The translations under genes and the position numbers were made by a program. From Fibrobacter sp. UWB16 (lineage in GTDB: Bacteria > Fibrobacterota > Fibrobacteria > Fibrobacterales > Fibrobacteraceae), in contig NZ_OCMS01000003.1 in the NCBI RefSeq assembly GCF_900215325.1, positions 186,001-250,000 on the forward strand: DNA of 64,000 nucleotides, given 5' to 3'. The notes beneath the pieces are model-generated. The model saw nothing but the letters and a program-made list of their open reading frames with translations. It was not told the DNA's origin and searched no databases. Positions 56,981 through 64,000 of this stretch are shown here, piece by piece. How positions within the stretch are numbered: position 1 is the stretch's first letter; every line of letters begins with the position of its first letter.

Positions 56981-58612
56981 ATGCTTAATAAAATTTCTTT
57001 TTCTGCGATTGCAGCGATGGCTGTAATCTCAATGATATCGCTCACTGCCTGTAGTGACGAGAATGTTACTTCGCCTTCGGGTGAATCTGGTTTGTCATCG
57101 GGTGAATCTGGTGATAGTGTACAAGTTTATATTGAAGGCGTTGCCTATTCATTCCCGGCTTGTAATGCGGAGCGCGAAGGGACGGTCGAAAAACTGTTTG
57201 TTGGGAATCCGAAGTATGGCTCTGATCAATACTTTAAATGCGAACAAGGTTCCTGGAATATGAAGAGTGCGATTGATATTGAATGCAATCAAGCCAATGC
57301 GAAAATTGGCGATGTTTGCCCGGTTGAATATCTCGGATATGTCTCTATGGGAGGCCCAATTCGTTTGAGCTGCTATGTCTATACTGAAAATGGTTGGACA
57401 AAAAAAGGTGCTGACGATTTTTATGACGAAAATCAAAAAAGTTCTTGTGAAGAAGTCTTGAATGCGCCAGACCTCGAAAAGGAATGTACTGATGGTGAAA
57501 GTGCTGAACGGACGGTCGATGACAAGGTATACCATTATACCTGTTCTTCGGGTGAATGGCAAATACATGATATTGAACGCCCTGTAATTGCAGACACCGC
57601 GGAAGTGAGTGCATGTCCTGCCGAAAGCGAGGGAATGTACGAGACGGTATTAGATACGATTGCCGTGTATGACGATGGGAAGGTAATGGAATGGACTTCC
57701 TATTATCACTGCGAATCGGGAAAGTGGGTAAAGTCTGATTGCCGAGACCCGCTCGACGCGTGTACTGCGGACAATGAAGGCGAAATGAAGAATGTCGTAT
57801 GCTCGCAGCAACCGGGTAATCCTAAGGCTCCAAGGACAGAATGGGACTTTGTATGCAAGAATAAGAAATGGGAAAAATTGTCTGCTGAGGAATCTAAGGT
57901 GGCACAGATTAATGCGCGTTGCACCAAGGACGATACGAAAATAGGAGATATTTGCAGTATCGTTTCTGGCGGAAATGTGGCTTTCGGAATAATGCCGAAT
58001 GTTCTAAATTGCTATGTCTATACCGAAGAGGGGTGGGTCTTGAAGGCTAACGGCCGCGTTAACTCGACTTGCGAGGAACTTGTGAACGCTCCTGCGGATT
58101 CTGCTGTGGCGATGTCTTCTGTTGCATCGTCGTCTTCGTCGATGGTTGAATCCTCGTCGTCGAGTTCTGAAAAAAAAATTAAATGTTACGAGACTGATGG
58201 TAAGATTGGTGATGTTTGTGCTGATGCCTACCCTTCTTATGTCTCACAAGGAGCGCGTTGGATAAATGTTGGTCCGATTATTATTGATTGCTATATCTAT
58301 ACTGAAAAAGGTTGGAATAAAATGGGCGGAACTCTGAAGGATTGGTGGGAAAAAATGGGTTATTCGAGAGATTCGCTCGAGGGTGATCTGCTCGAGGGAT
58401 ATCTGCACATTTGTAAGGAGTATGCTGCTGTTTATGAAAAATGCGCAATAGAGGAGCCAATCACTGGTGATACATGTTCGTATGAAGTTGATGGGGAAGT
58501 GTACTATTACTTTTTTATGTATGATGTGTGGTCAAAGAATGATGTGTGGTCAAAGAATGATGCGTGGTCAAAGAATGATGCGTGGTTAAAGAATGGTGAT
58601 GATGAATTTTAA
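56981..58612 (+). CDS. Modular Cys-rich lipoprotein (array gene 7) with minisatellite end
   Basis: About 543 residues from ATG 56981 (GAAGGGG seven bases upstream). Lipobox SLTAC. The first ~200 residues parallel array gene 5 (CNAEREGTVEKLFVGNPKYGSDQYFKCEQGSWN; CEEVLNAP). Next is a CPAESEGMYETVLDTIAVYDDGKVMEW...SGKWVKSDCRDPLDACTADNEGE segment shared with array gene 9, a second KIGDIC module, a poly-Ser linker (SSVASSSSSMVESSSSSS), and a third KIGDVC module. The C-terminus is four DxWSKN units from an 18-bp tandem repeat. Its stop overlaps the start of the next gene by 14 bases. Confidence 0.8.
   Translation: MLNKISFSAIAAMAVISMISLTACSDENVTSPSGESGLSSGESGDSVQVYIEGVAYSFPACNAEREGTVEKLFVGNPKYGSDQYFKCEQGSWNMKSAIDIECNQANAKIGDVCPVEYLGYVSMGGPIRLSCYVYTENGWTKKGADDFYDENQKSSCEEVLNAPDLEKECTDGESAERTVDDKVYHYTCSSGEWQIHDIERPVIADTAEVSACPAESEGMYETVLDTIAVYDDGKVMEWTSYYHCESGKWVKSDCRDPLDACTADNEGEMKNVVCSQQPGNPKAPRTEWDFVCKNKKWEKLSAEESKVAQINARCTKDDTKIGDICSIVSGGNVAFGIMPNVLNCYVYTEEGWVLKANGRVNSTCEELVNAPADSAVAMSSVASSSSSMVESSSSSSEKKIKCYETDGKIGDVCADAYPSYVSQGARWINVGPIIIDCYIYTEKGWNKMGGTLKDWWEKMGYSRDSLEGDLLEGYLHICKEYAAVYEKCAIEEPITGDTCSYEVDGEVYYYFFMYDVWSKNDVWSKNDAWSKNDAWLKNGDDEF
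58523..58594 (+). repeat. 18-bp minisatellite, four units
   Basis: GATGTGTGGTCAAAGAAT repeated four times with single-base changes (58523-58540, 58541-58558, 58559-58576, 58577-58594). Each unit encodes D-(V/A)-W-(S/L)-K-N, in frame, so unit number can change without a frameshift. It lies directly before the next gene's start. Confidence 0.9.
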
Positions 58613-59906
58613 TCGTATTTCCGCCGTTGCGGCGACGGCTTTTGCTGTGACTTTGCCGTTTTCGCTGTTGGCTTGTAGCGAGTCGAACCCTACAAATTTT
58701 GACGAACCTGTTGCGTATTCTGAACCTGCGCTGGAAACTTCGTCGTCTGTTACGGATTCTTCGGAATTGCCTGCAACTCCATGTACCGCCGAAAATGAAG
58801 GCCAAGTTGAAACGAAATATTATCAAGAAGGAACATCGATGATGGATACTCGTGGGTATCATGAGTATTTTCGGTGCGAACAAGGAACTTGGATTAGACG
58901 AGGCGAATGGGTGAAATGCGGTACTGACGGAGTACAGGTGGGCGATTTATGTGATTTAACATCACATGATGGTGTTAGTATTAGGTCTCCGTATAGTTAT
59001 TCTACTTTGTATGAGTATGTAGGTGGTGGTATTTGGAATAAATTTAAACCCTGCGATGGCGATAGCTTTGGTGAGTGTAATTCGGTGAAAAAAATTGATG
59101 TGGTGACGGAAAATGGCCGAGTGACAAAGTATTATAAATTTGAAACAGAGTCTTGGAGTGAAATTAGTGATTTCGATTACAACTGCGCTACGAGTAGTAC
59201 TGTTCACAGTGAAGATACTTGCGTATTTGAACGAGATGGTGAAATTCAAGCTTATATATTGAATTGGGAAAATTATCTATCTGGTCCGCACGAATGGGAG
59301 AAGATTGATTATGATCCTGAACTTGGTTATTGCTCGCGTTTTGATTATCAAAAATATGGGGTGCGGGATGAAAAACTTTATTATTGCGGAGATGACAAAT
59401 GGGTTGAAACAGACTTGATTCCTCGTCAGTATACAGACGCACGAAAAGAGGGTTTGTCTGATGATGAGTTTGACGTCTTGGATTTGCCCAAGGAAGCTTC
59501 TGTCGGAGATATTGCAGGAGGCTTATTGGAAGTTTGTTATTCCAAGGATGTTCGAGTTTGTGTGCCTCAACGTTATTACCGATATGATGAAAATGGATCA
59601 TGGAATTTGTATGTTTCTTATCGACTTGTTGAAGATGGTGGATGGAAGTTGTATGCTTATTATCGGCATGATGAAAGTGGGTTATGGTTGCTGAACGCAT
59701 CCGATGATGAAAATAGTCCGTGTACACCAGAAAACGAAGGTGCGGAAATAGTTGTTTTGCCTAAGGTGTATATATATCCAACGCGTAATCTCCCATGCTG
59801 GGGTCTCTGTATGGATTCACGGTCACGGTTTGAACGTGGCGCTATTTATCAGTGTACTTCTGGCAAGAAGGTGTTTAAGGATTATGCCTTTGAACGGACA
59901 GAATAA
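58599..59906 (+). CDS. Modular Cys-rich lipoprotein (array gene 8)
   Basis: About 435 residues from ATG 58599, chosen by analogy with array gene 9 (MMNF). Lipobox LLAC. The signal and linker (TAFAVTLPFSLLACSESNPTNFDEPVAYSEPALE) are the same as in array gene 9. Modules: CTAENEGQVETKYYQEG, KCGTDGVQVGDLC, EDTCVFERDGE, DPELGYCS, PRQYTDARKEGLSDDEFDVLDLPKEASVGDIAGGLLEVC. Then three diverged units of YRxDExGxWxLY type near residues 335-380 and the terminal YQCTSGKKVFKDYAFERTE. No clear ribosome site; translation may depend on the overlapping upstream gene. Confidence 0.8.
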   Translation: MMNFNRISAVAATAFAVTLPFSLLACSESNPTNFDEPVAYSEPALETSSSVTDSSELPATPCTAENEGQVETKYYQEGTSMMDTRGYHEYFRCEQGTWIRRGEWVKCGTDGVQVGDLCDLTSHDGVSIRSPYSYSTLYEYVGGGIWNKFKPCDGDSFGECNSVKKIDVVTENGRVTKYYKFETESWSEISDFDYNCATSSTVHSEDTCVFERDGEIQAYILNWENYLSGPHEWEKIDYDPELGYCSRFDYQKYGVRDEKLYYCGDDKWVETDLIPRQYTDARKEGLSDDEFDVLDLPKEASVGDIAGGLLEVCYSKDVRVCVPQRYYRYDENGSWNLYVSYRLVEDGGWKLYAYYRHDESGLWLLNASDDENSPCTPENEGAEIVVLPKVYIYPTRNLPCWGLCMDSRSRFERGAIYQCTSGKKVFKDYAFERTE

Positions 59907-59932
59907 AAAAGTTTAGAAAAAAGGAGTTGGTG

Positions 59933-61507
59933 ATGATGAACTTTAGAAGTGTTGCTGTCAATACGGCAACGGCTTTTGCCGTGACTTTGCCGTTTTCGCT
60001 GTTGGCTTGTAGCGAGTCGAACCCTACAAATTTTGACGAACCTGTTGCGTATTCTGAACCTGCGCTGGAATTGTCTTCAGGATCGGAATGTCAGGGAATA
60101 AGTATTCCTGAAGGTTTTTTATGTCTGCAAGAGAATTGTAATGCTGAAAATGAGGGACAAGTTATAGCTGCAGAACATGGTAATTCAAAGTATGGATATC
60201 AGGTGCTTTATGCTCGGTGCAAACAGGGCTCTTGGACAAATGTCGAACCGTGGGCTGCTTGTGATACTGCTGGGGTAGCTGTTGGTGACACTTGTTCAGA
60301 AGCGACTTTCAAGGGTGGATTCCAATTTGGTGGTAGTACCCATGCTTATTACATCTATGCGGGCGATGGAGTCTGGAAAGAAATAGAACTTGTCCCTGTT
60401 GATTCTAGCGAATCAATAAACCTGAAATTAGGAAAATGTTTCTCTGAAAATGAAGGAAAGGTCGAGGTGATTACGGAATATAAAGCGGGTCATGCCACTG
60501 CATCCGACAGATACGGTAGTCCGGCGTATTATCGATGCGAAAGTGGTTCGTGGGTAAAAGGTGATATTACACTTACTTGCGATACCGCTAATGTACAAGT
60601 CGGTGACGCTTGTATAAAAACTGTGTCTCGTCCTCCGAATCCTATGGGCATTACTGCTATCTATACTTATGCTGGCGATGGAAATTGGACTCCTGATGAA
60701 TGTAATAGTGCTGGTGGTGAATATGCTAAAAAATTGACGGTTGGTGCCGATAGAAAAACGGAGTATTTCCAATGTACAAGTTGGTACGGATGGCGAGAAA
60801 TAGATGATGTCCAATACGCTTGTTTTGCGGAATTTGTTGATAAAGACACCTGTGTGATTGAAGCTGGCGACGAAAAAAGTTATTATAAAAAAGAACCTGA
60901 GCCGATTACATATACCTCATTTTGGAAGAAAATCGATGGTGAAAATACGTCATCTGCGACTGAATTGCCCTCGATAGAGTGTAATTTGCAGAATGAGGGC
61001 TTGTATGAAACTGTAATCGACACGGTTACCGTGTATCCTGATGGAAAGGTTTGGGATCGGGATGTGTATTATCATTGCGAATCGGGCGAATGGGTGGAAA
61101 CGGAGTGCCGCGACCCGCTGGAAGCGTGCGCTGGCAATAACGAAGGAGAATATCAGGATGTTGTTTGTAGCAGCAATCCTGGGAATCCCAAGGCGTCAAA
61201 AACAACATGGACCTTTAAGTGCGCGAATAATAAATGGGAAAAACTTTCTGACGAGGAAAAGAGACAGCTTGAATTTGAAAGGGAGATGGTAAAAGCTGAC
61301 GCTACTTGCAACGAGCAGTATCAGCCGGAACCTAAGTTGGGCGATGTCTGTGGCATTACTAAACAAGGCGGGAATGTCTCGTTCGGAATAGTGATTTACA
61401 CATTGGTTTGTTATGTCTATACCGAAGAAGGCTGGGTCGCTAAGGGGTCGGCTGTTATGTCTGAAAATACCAGTTGCGAAGACATTCTTAATCCTCCCGC
61501 CGAATAA
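59933..61507 (+). CDS. Modular Cys-rich lipoprotein (array gene 9)
   Basis: About 524 residues from ATG 59933 (AAAGGAG, good spacing). Signal, lipobox and first mature residues copy array gene 8. Modules: CNAENEGQVIAAEHGNSKYGYQVLYARCKQGSWT...AACDTAGVAVGDTC; CFSENEGKVEVI...YYRCESGSWVKGDITLTCDTANVQVGDAC; IECNLQNEGLYETVIDTVTVYPDGKVW...YHCESGEWVETECRDPLEACAGNNEGE (shared with gene 7); and PKLGDVCGITKQGGNVSFGIVIYTLVCYVYTEEGWVAKG ending CEDILNPPAE. Four to five modules in a row on one anchor. Confidence 0.8.
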   Translation: MMNFRSVAVNTATAFAVTLPFSLLACSESNPTNFDEPVAYSEPALELSSGSECQGISIPEGFLCLQENCNAENEGQVIAAEHGNSKYGYQVLYARCKQGSWTNVEPWAACDTAGVAVGDTCSEATFKGGFQFGGSTHAYYIYAGDGVWKEIELVPVDSSESINLKLGKCFSENEGKVEVITEYKAGHATASDRYGSPAYYRCESGSWVKGDITLTCDTANVQVGDACIKTVSRPPNPMGITAIYTYAGDGNWTPDECNSAGGEYAKKLTVGADRKTEYFQCTSWYGWREIDDVQYACFAEFVDKDTCVIEAGDEKSYYKKEPEPITYTSFWKKIDGENTSSATELPSIECNLQNEGLYETVIDTVTVYPDGKVWDRDVYYHCESGEWVETECRDPLEACAGNNEGEYQDVVCSSNPGNPKASKTTWTFKCANNKWEKLSDEEKRQLEFEREMVKADATCNEQYQPEPKLGDVCGITKQGGNVSFGIVIYTLVCYVYTEEGWVAKGSAVMSENTSCEDILNPPAE

Positions 61508-61555
61508 AAAATTGTATATTATGAAAGTGAGATGATTGCCATAGGGGAGCATGTT

Positions 61556-62677
61556 ATGAACAATTTTCGTCAAAATTTCTTTTCGAATACGGCAATAGCT
61601 TTGTCCGCATTTTTGTCGTTTACGCTGCTGGCTTGTAACGAATCGAATCCTGTAAGTTTCGATGTGCCGGTTGCATATTCTGAGCCTGCGCCAGGGGCTT
61701 CGAGTGCGCTAGAATCTTCGTCATCTGTTGTGGCGATGTCTTCTCCTGCGCCGGAGTCTTCTAGTATTGCGTCGTCTTCTTCTGAAAAAAATTCGGTTTC
61801 GTCTATAGAAGACATGTACAGTCGCTGTAACACAACGCTCGGCATAATTACCGATGATTGCTTTTCTTCTAAGTGCGATGCTGAGAACGAGGGAAAGGTA
61901 GAAACGAAATGGATCGGGAATGCAAAGTATGGAGGCAATTCCTACTTTAGGTGCGAAAAGGGCTCTTGGGTTGAAGGCGATATTCGCCTTACTTGCGATA
62001 CCGCAGGTGTGCAAGTGGGGGACATATGTACAAAAGGTCCTAAACTTGGAATCTTTGCAGCAATGAACTCCATACCTGGATCAAATACTCTGAGATTTAT
62101 CTATAAGGGTGATGGAGTCTGGAAAGAGTTTGACCCTGAAAAGAACATGGTTGCTGATATTGAAAAGTTGGGCAAGCAATGCACTGCAGAAACAAAGGGC
62201 GATAAAGGGATTCTTGAGTACGGTCATGGTGAAAATAGTGTAGTTGTATTTTATAGATGTGATGGAGTTGCATGGAGGTCTATCAATCCGGATGCATATT
62301 ATTGTACCAATGCAAATAGTGTTGAAGGTGATACTTGTGCGTTCGAACTGTATGGAAACGTTTTACATTATGTTTTCATAAAGGGCGTATGGAGGTATAT
62401 GTCGGAACAGGAGGTTCAATGTGGATTGAAGAATCATGTTGTAGGCGATACTTGTTCTTTTGAATCTGATGGTGAAATGAATCACTATATCTATAAGGGC
62501 TATGATAGTTATTACACTCCTATATGGGTGGAATGTAATTTAGATCCTGTGCTGGGGTGTTGCCCGATTAATTATAATTTCGATTTGCATCGGGAATCTG
62601 ATGGGAAAAAATACTATTGCAAAGAAGGTGAATGGTTAGAAGAATTGGAAGACGCTGATACGACTCCCGCCGAATAA
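61556..62677 (+). CDS. Modular Cys-rich lipoprotein (array gene 10, last)
   Basis: About 373 residues from ATG 61556 (AGGGGAG upstream; ATG 61532 is in frame but lacks a ribosome site). Lipobox LLAC, then NESNPVSFDVPVAYSEPAPG like genes 8 and 9 and a Ser-rich linker. Modules: CDAENEGKVETKWIGNAKYGGNSYFRCEKGSWVEGDIRLTCDTAGVQVGDIC, IYKGDGVWKEF, QCTAETKGDKG, VEGDTCAFELYGN, VVGDTCSFESDGE, KKYYCKEGEWLEEL. Ends just before a strong terminator that closes the array. Confidence 0.8.
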   Translation: MNNFRQNFFSNTAIALSAFLSFTLLACNESNPVSFDVPVAYSEPAPGASSALESSSSVVAMSSPAPESSSIASSSSEKNSVSSIEDMYSRCNTTLGIITDDCFSSKCDAENEGKVETKWIGNAKYGGNSYFRCEKGSWVEGDIRLTCDTAGVQVGDICTKGPKLGIFAAMNSIPGSNTLRFIYKGDGVWKEFDPEKNMVADIEKLGKQCTAETKGDKGILEYGHGENSVVVFYRCDGVAWRSINPDAYYCTNANSVEGDTCAFELYGNVLHYVFIKGVWRYMSEQEVQCGLKNHVVGDTCSFESDGEMNHYIYKGYDSYYTPIWVECNLDPVLGCCPINYNFDLHRESDGKKYYCKEGEWLEELEDADTTPAE

Positions 62678-62702
62678 TCCTCTCTTTTTCGACTGACTCT
62701 TT

Positions 62703-62728
62703 GGGATTGCATGCCGCAATCCCTTTTT
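62703..62728 (+). terminator. Rho-independent terminator closing the lipoprotein array
   Basis: GGGATTGC-ATGCC-GCAATCCC, a perfect 8-bp stem with five-base loop, followed by TTTTTCTTT. Separates the array from leuS. Confidence 0.9.
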
Positions 62729-62793
62729 CTTTGGTGCTCGCCTTACGCAAAAGTTCTATATTTTAGCCCGAAAAAAATTAAAGGACAATTACA

Positions 62794-64000
62794 ATGGCAA
62801 AGTATAATCCGCAAGAAATCGAAACCAAGTGGCAAGCCTACTGGGAAGAACATCAGACGTTTAAGACTGGCGAAGACAAGTCCAAGCCGAAGTATTACTG
62901 CTTGGATATGTTCCCGTACCCGAGTGGTGCTGGCCTCCATGTGGGCCATCCGGAAGGTTACACTGCAACGGATATCATTTGCCGCTACAAGCGTAGCCGC
63001 GGTTTCAATGTGCTCCACCCGATGGGTTGGGACGCTTTCGGTCTCCCTGCTGAACAGTACGCCATCCAGACTGGTACGCACCCGGCCATTACGACCAAGA
63101 AAAACTGCGACAATTTCCGCCGCCAGATCAAGCGCCTCGGTCTCTCTTACGACTGGAACAAGGAAGTCAACACTACCGATCCGAAGTATTACAAGTGGAC
63201 GCAGTGGATTTTCAAGCGCCTTTATGGCACCTGGTTCGATGAAGACCAGCAGAAGGGCCGCCCGATTGAAGAACTCCCGATCCCGGCCGATGTAGAAGCC
63301 AAGGGTGCAGCCGAAGTCCGCAAGTACAAGGATTCTAAGCGCCTCGCTTACTACGCCGACGCTCAGGTGTGGTGGTGCAAGCACTGCAAGATTGTCTGCG
63401 CTAACGAAGAAGTTTTGAACGACGGCTCTCACGAAAAGTGCGGCACCAAGGAAGTGGAACGCCGTAACCTCAAGCAGTGGCTCATGCGCATCCCGCTGTA
63501 TGGCGACCGCCTCTTGAAGGGCCTCGACAAGCTCGACTGGCCGCAGGGCGTGAAGGACATGCAGAAGAACTGGATTGGCAAGAGCTACGGTGCCGAAGTT
63601 GATTTTGCTATCGCCGATGCTGAAGGCAAGCCGACCGAAAAGAAGCTCCGCGTCTACACGACCCGTTGCGATACGCTGTTTGGTGCGACCTACATGGTTG
63701 TTGCTCCGGAACACGCTATGGTGCCGGAACTCACGACTGCCGAACAGAAGGCCGCCGTGGAAGAATACGTGCACGCCGCCGCTCTTAAGAGCGACCTCGA
63801 CCGCACCGAACTTGCCAAGGAAAAGACCGGTGTGTTCACTGGTTCTTACGCTGTGAACCCGCTCACTGGCACGAAGATTCCGGTGTGGGTTGCTGACTAC
63901 GTTTTGACGGGCTATGGCACCGGCGCTATCATGGCTGTGCCTGCTCACGATACTCGCGACTTTGACTTTGCAAAGAAGTTCAACCTCCCGGTTATCTGCA
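62794..64000 (+). CDS. leuS: Leucyl-tRNA synthetase, 3' end beyond the window
   Basis: Charges tRNA-Leu. 402 residues are visible. [21 protein letters not shown] is the class I HIGH-type motif; [14 protein letters not shown] follows. The zinc-ribbon-like segment [15 protein letters not shown]...[19 protein letters not shown] is present, then the start of the editing domain ([38 protein letters not shown]). ATG 62794 has AAAGGA eight bases upstream. The frame is open to base 64000. The codon usage is typical of strongly expressed genes here and makes a long antisense open frame. Confidence 0.97.
   Translation, partial: MAKYNPQEIETKWQAYWEEHQTFKTGEDKSKPKYYCLDMFPYPSGAGLHVGHPEGYTATDIICRYKRSRGFNVLHPMGWDAFGLPAEQYAIQTGTHPAITTKKNCDNFRRQIKRLGLSYDWNKEVNTTDPKYYKWTQWIFKRLYGTWFDEDQQKGRPIEELPIPADVEAKGAAEVRKYKDSKRLAYYADAQVWWCKHCKIVCANEEVLNDGSHEKCGTKEVERRNLKQWLMRIPLYGDRLLKGLDKLDWPQGVKDMQKNWIGKSYGAEVDFAIADAEGKPTEKKLRVYTTRCDTLFGATYMVVAPEHAMVPELTTAEQKAAVEEYVHAAALKSDLDRTELAKEKTGVFTGSYAVNPLTGTKIPVWVADYVLTGYGTGAIMAVPAHDTRDFDFAKKFNLPVIC

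Noticed and set aside
58515-58883. Minus-strand open frame ending in HHSLTTHHSLTTHH repeats
   Set aside because: It is the antisense reading of the 18-bp minisatellite and of the start of array gene 8; no ribosome site.
46753-62677. CRISPR array or phage tail-fibre locus as explanation for the repeats
   Set aside because: Repeats are long, coding, unequal in spacing and lie inside lipoprotein genes; there are no short direct repeats with unique spacers and no phage structural genes.
1-64000. tRNA, rRNA or insertion sequence genes
   Set aside because: I looked in the gaps for cloverleaf-type segments, rRNA signatures and transposase motifs and saw none; a tRNA or covariance-model scan would be decisive.

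Overview
The window most likely comes from a Fibrobacter-type rumen or gut bacterium. The main evidence is the protein families. There are two FISUMP-type lipoproteins (the 'Fibrobacter succinogenes major paralogous domain'), two TIGR02147/DUF4423-type regulators, many Ser-rich lipoproteins, and carbohydrate enzymes (a CE2-like acetyl esterase and a GH5 cellulase domain fused to a cellulose-synthase-like glycosyltransferase). Dispersed palindromic repeats of the type CGTCATCCTGAGCG...AAGGATCCAG lie between genes and sometimes inside them. I found no rRNA, tRNA, CRISPR array, prophage or complete insertion sequence.

Layout, left half. 1-5.2 kb: the 3' part of a CE2-like esterase, a membrane diguanylate cyclase, a small lipoprotein, then a TIGR02147 regulator overlapping the start of a large lipoprotein gene. 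5.2-10.1 kb: a tight housekeeping run of polyprenyl diphosphate synthase, dxs, an SpoU/TrmH RNA methyltransferase with an Arg/Asp-rich extension, and pyrF. 10.2-13 kb: an anchored helical protein and, on the minus strand, an MCE (MlaD-like) protein with a repeat protein. 13-20.5 kb: an M18 aminopeptidase, a membrane acyltransferase with two GT-C type glycosyltransferases (one carrying an NPCBM domain), and two Bat-like TPR proteins. 21.7-26.3 kb: the GH5-GT2-PilZ-like fusion followed by a GGDEF protein. 26.4-32.4 kb: a Y-family polymerase with a YolD-like partner, an ECF sigma / anti-sigma / CpxP-like operon resembling CnrYXH, a DUF1538 membrane protein with two PII-like proteins, and a GNAT remnant. 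32.4-37.6 kb (minus strand): metH and a DUF1016/YhcG-type nuclease gene broken by a 113-bp tandem duplication.

Layout, right half. 38-46.6 kb: FISUMP lipoproteins flanking a DUF2971 gene, downstream of a 15-base C tract; an MFS-spermidine synthase-like fusion; an outer-membrane protein; a small exported protein. 46.7-62.7 kb is the most distinctive part: a TIGR02147 regulator followed by ten plus-strand lipoprotein genes built from a small set of Cys-rich modules. Sequence duplications run through it: an 894-bp direct repeat, a duplicated two-gene block, a leftover regulator promoter and terminator, and an 18-bp minisatellite. A strong terminator closes it before leuS, which runs off the window.

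Reading. Regulator-lipoprotein adjacency occurs twice. The second locus looks like an expanding mosaic cassette of surface lipoproteins. Its function cannot be read from sequence; adhesion to plant fibre, binding of envelope or substrate, and surface variation are inferences only.
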